A stretch of DNA of 6,231 nucleotides from Lentisphaeria bacterium (GTDB lineage: Bacteria > Verrucomicrobiota > Lentisphaeria > Oligosphaerales > Oligosphaeraceae), in NCBI GenBank assembly GCA_016303095.1, contig JAEDMH010000132.1, positions 1-6,231 of the forward strand, given 5' to 3'. Below the pieces are notes generated by a model. That model did not search any database. It worked only from the letters and a program-made list of their open reading frames with translations, and was not told where the DNA came from. The translations under genes and the position numbers were made by a program. Below, one piece after another: positions 6,066 to 6,231 of the stretch (position 1 is the first letter of the stretch; every line of letters starts with the position of its first letter).

Positions 6066-6113
6066 GGCAACACCAAAGAGGAAAAGGAGAGGACCAAACG
6101 GCTAGGCTGGAAG

Positions 6114-6152
6114 ATTGAGGACAATGAGGTAAATTAACCCCACTTCCTCAAT
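6114..6152. repeat. Nested dyad between the DUF4838 gene and tRNA-Thr
   Basis: ATTGAGG (6114-6120) and CCTCAAT (6146-6152) are perfect inverted arms 25 bases apart. Almost exactly at their centre lies the near-palindrome GGTAAATTAACC (6128-6139; 5 of 6 base pairs), which extends outward as TG...CA (6125-6142) with one further mismatch. A direct near-copy, AATGAGG, lies at 6123-6129. The 89-base spacer must hold both divergent promoters, so an operator is plausible. The TAAATT at 6130-6135 could serve as a -10 for the tRNA, but no good -35 lies at the right distance. Confidence 0.4.
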
Positions 6153-6154
6153 GC

Positions 6155-6230
6155 GCCAGAATAGCTCAGCTGGTAGAGCACTTGACTTGTAATCAGGCGG
6201 TCGCCGGTTCGATTCCGGCTTCTGGCTCCA
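6155..6230 (+). tRNA. tRNA-Thr (anticodon UGU)
   Basis: This 76-base tRNA forms a full cloverleaf. The acceptor stem GCCAGAA (6155-6161) pairs with TTCTGGC (6220-6226), followed by discriminator T and an encoded CCA (6228-6230). The D stem is GCTC/GAGC. The anticodon arm is CTTGA-CTTGTAA-TCAGG with anticodon TGT at 6188-6190, reading threonine ACA codons. The T arm is GCCGG-TTCGATT-CCGGC. The variable loop is five bases. The window ends one base later, so whether more tRNAs follow cannot be seen. Confidence 0.97.
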
Positions 6231-6231
6231 T

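Noticed and set aside
6155..6231. tRNA-Thr 3' end as an integration (att) site of a mobile element
   Set aside because: No integrase and no repeat of the tRNA 3' end is visible in the window, and the sequence stops one base after CCA.

Overview
The window carries four protein genes and one tRNA, all on GC-rich DNA (roughly 60% by eye). The organism is probably a diderm bacterium of the Verrucomicrobiota/Lentisphaerota type. This is inferred from the DUF4838 glycosidase-like protein, a family I know mostly from those phyla, Bacteroidetes and Planctomycetes, together with Sec-exported proteins and a near absence of Shine-Dalgarno motifs. No ribosomal or other marker gene fixes the lineage.

Layout: (1) 1-64 is an AT-rich intergenic end with a short TCTAGAATC tandem/inverted repeat. 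(2) 65-1222, minus strand, encodes an exported thiaminase I (thiamine pyridinylase). The catalytic Cys and Glu are in place and several pocket residues can be matched to the Paenibacillus thiaminolyticus enzyme. Its likely ribosome binding site is fused to an 11-G homopolymer. (3) 1223-1505 is a divergent intergenic region with four stem-loops or dyads and a possible sigma-54 promoter. (4) 1506-3497 and 3502-4254, plus strand, form a two-gene operon with 4 bases between genes: a polytopic LtaS-type phosphoglycerol/phosphoethanolamine transferase followed by a PAP2-family membrane phosphatase. (5) 4255-4295 is a short convergent gap with a C9 run. (6) 4296-6065, minus strand, encodes an exported DUF4838 protein with a GH67/GH20-type N-terminal domain. 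(7) 6066-6154 is a divergent spacer with a nested dyad. (8) 6155-6230 is tRNA-Thr(UGU) with CCA encoded, ending one base before the window edge.

How the genes fit together: all four proteins are predicted to act in or beyond the inner membrane. LtaS-like and PAP2 proteins are a natural pair for envelope lipid or glycan head-group remodelling. The DUF4838 protein probably works on complex carbohydrate. The thiaminase would cleave thiamine outside the cytoplasm. I see no thiamine-salvage genes, TPP riboswitch, mobile element or CRISPR array here. The most notable content is the thiaminase I, an enzyme characterised from only a handful of organisms, with its unusual poly-G leader.
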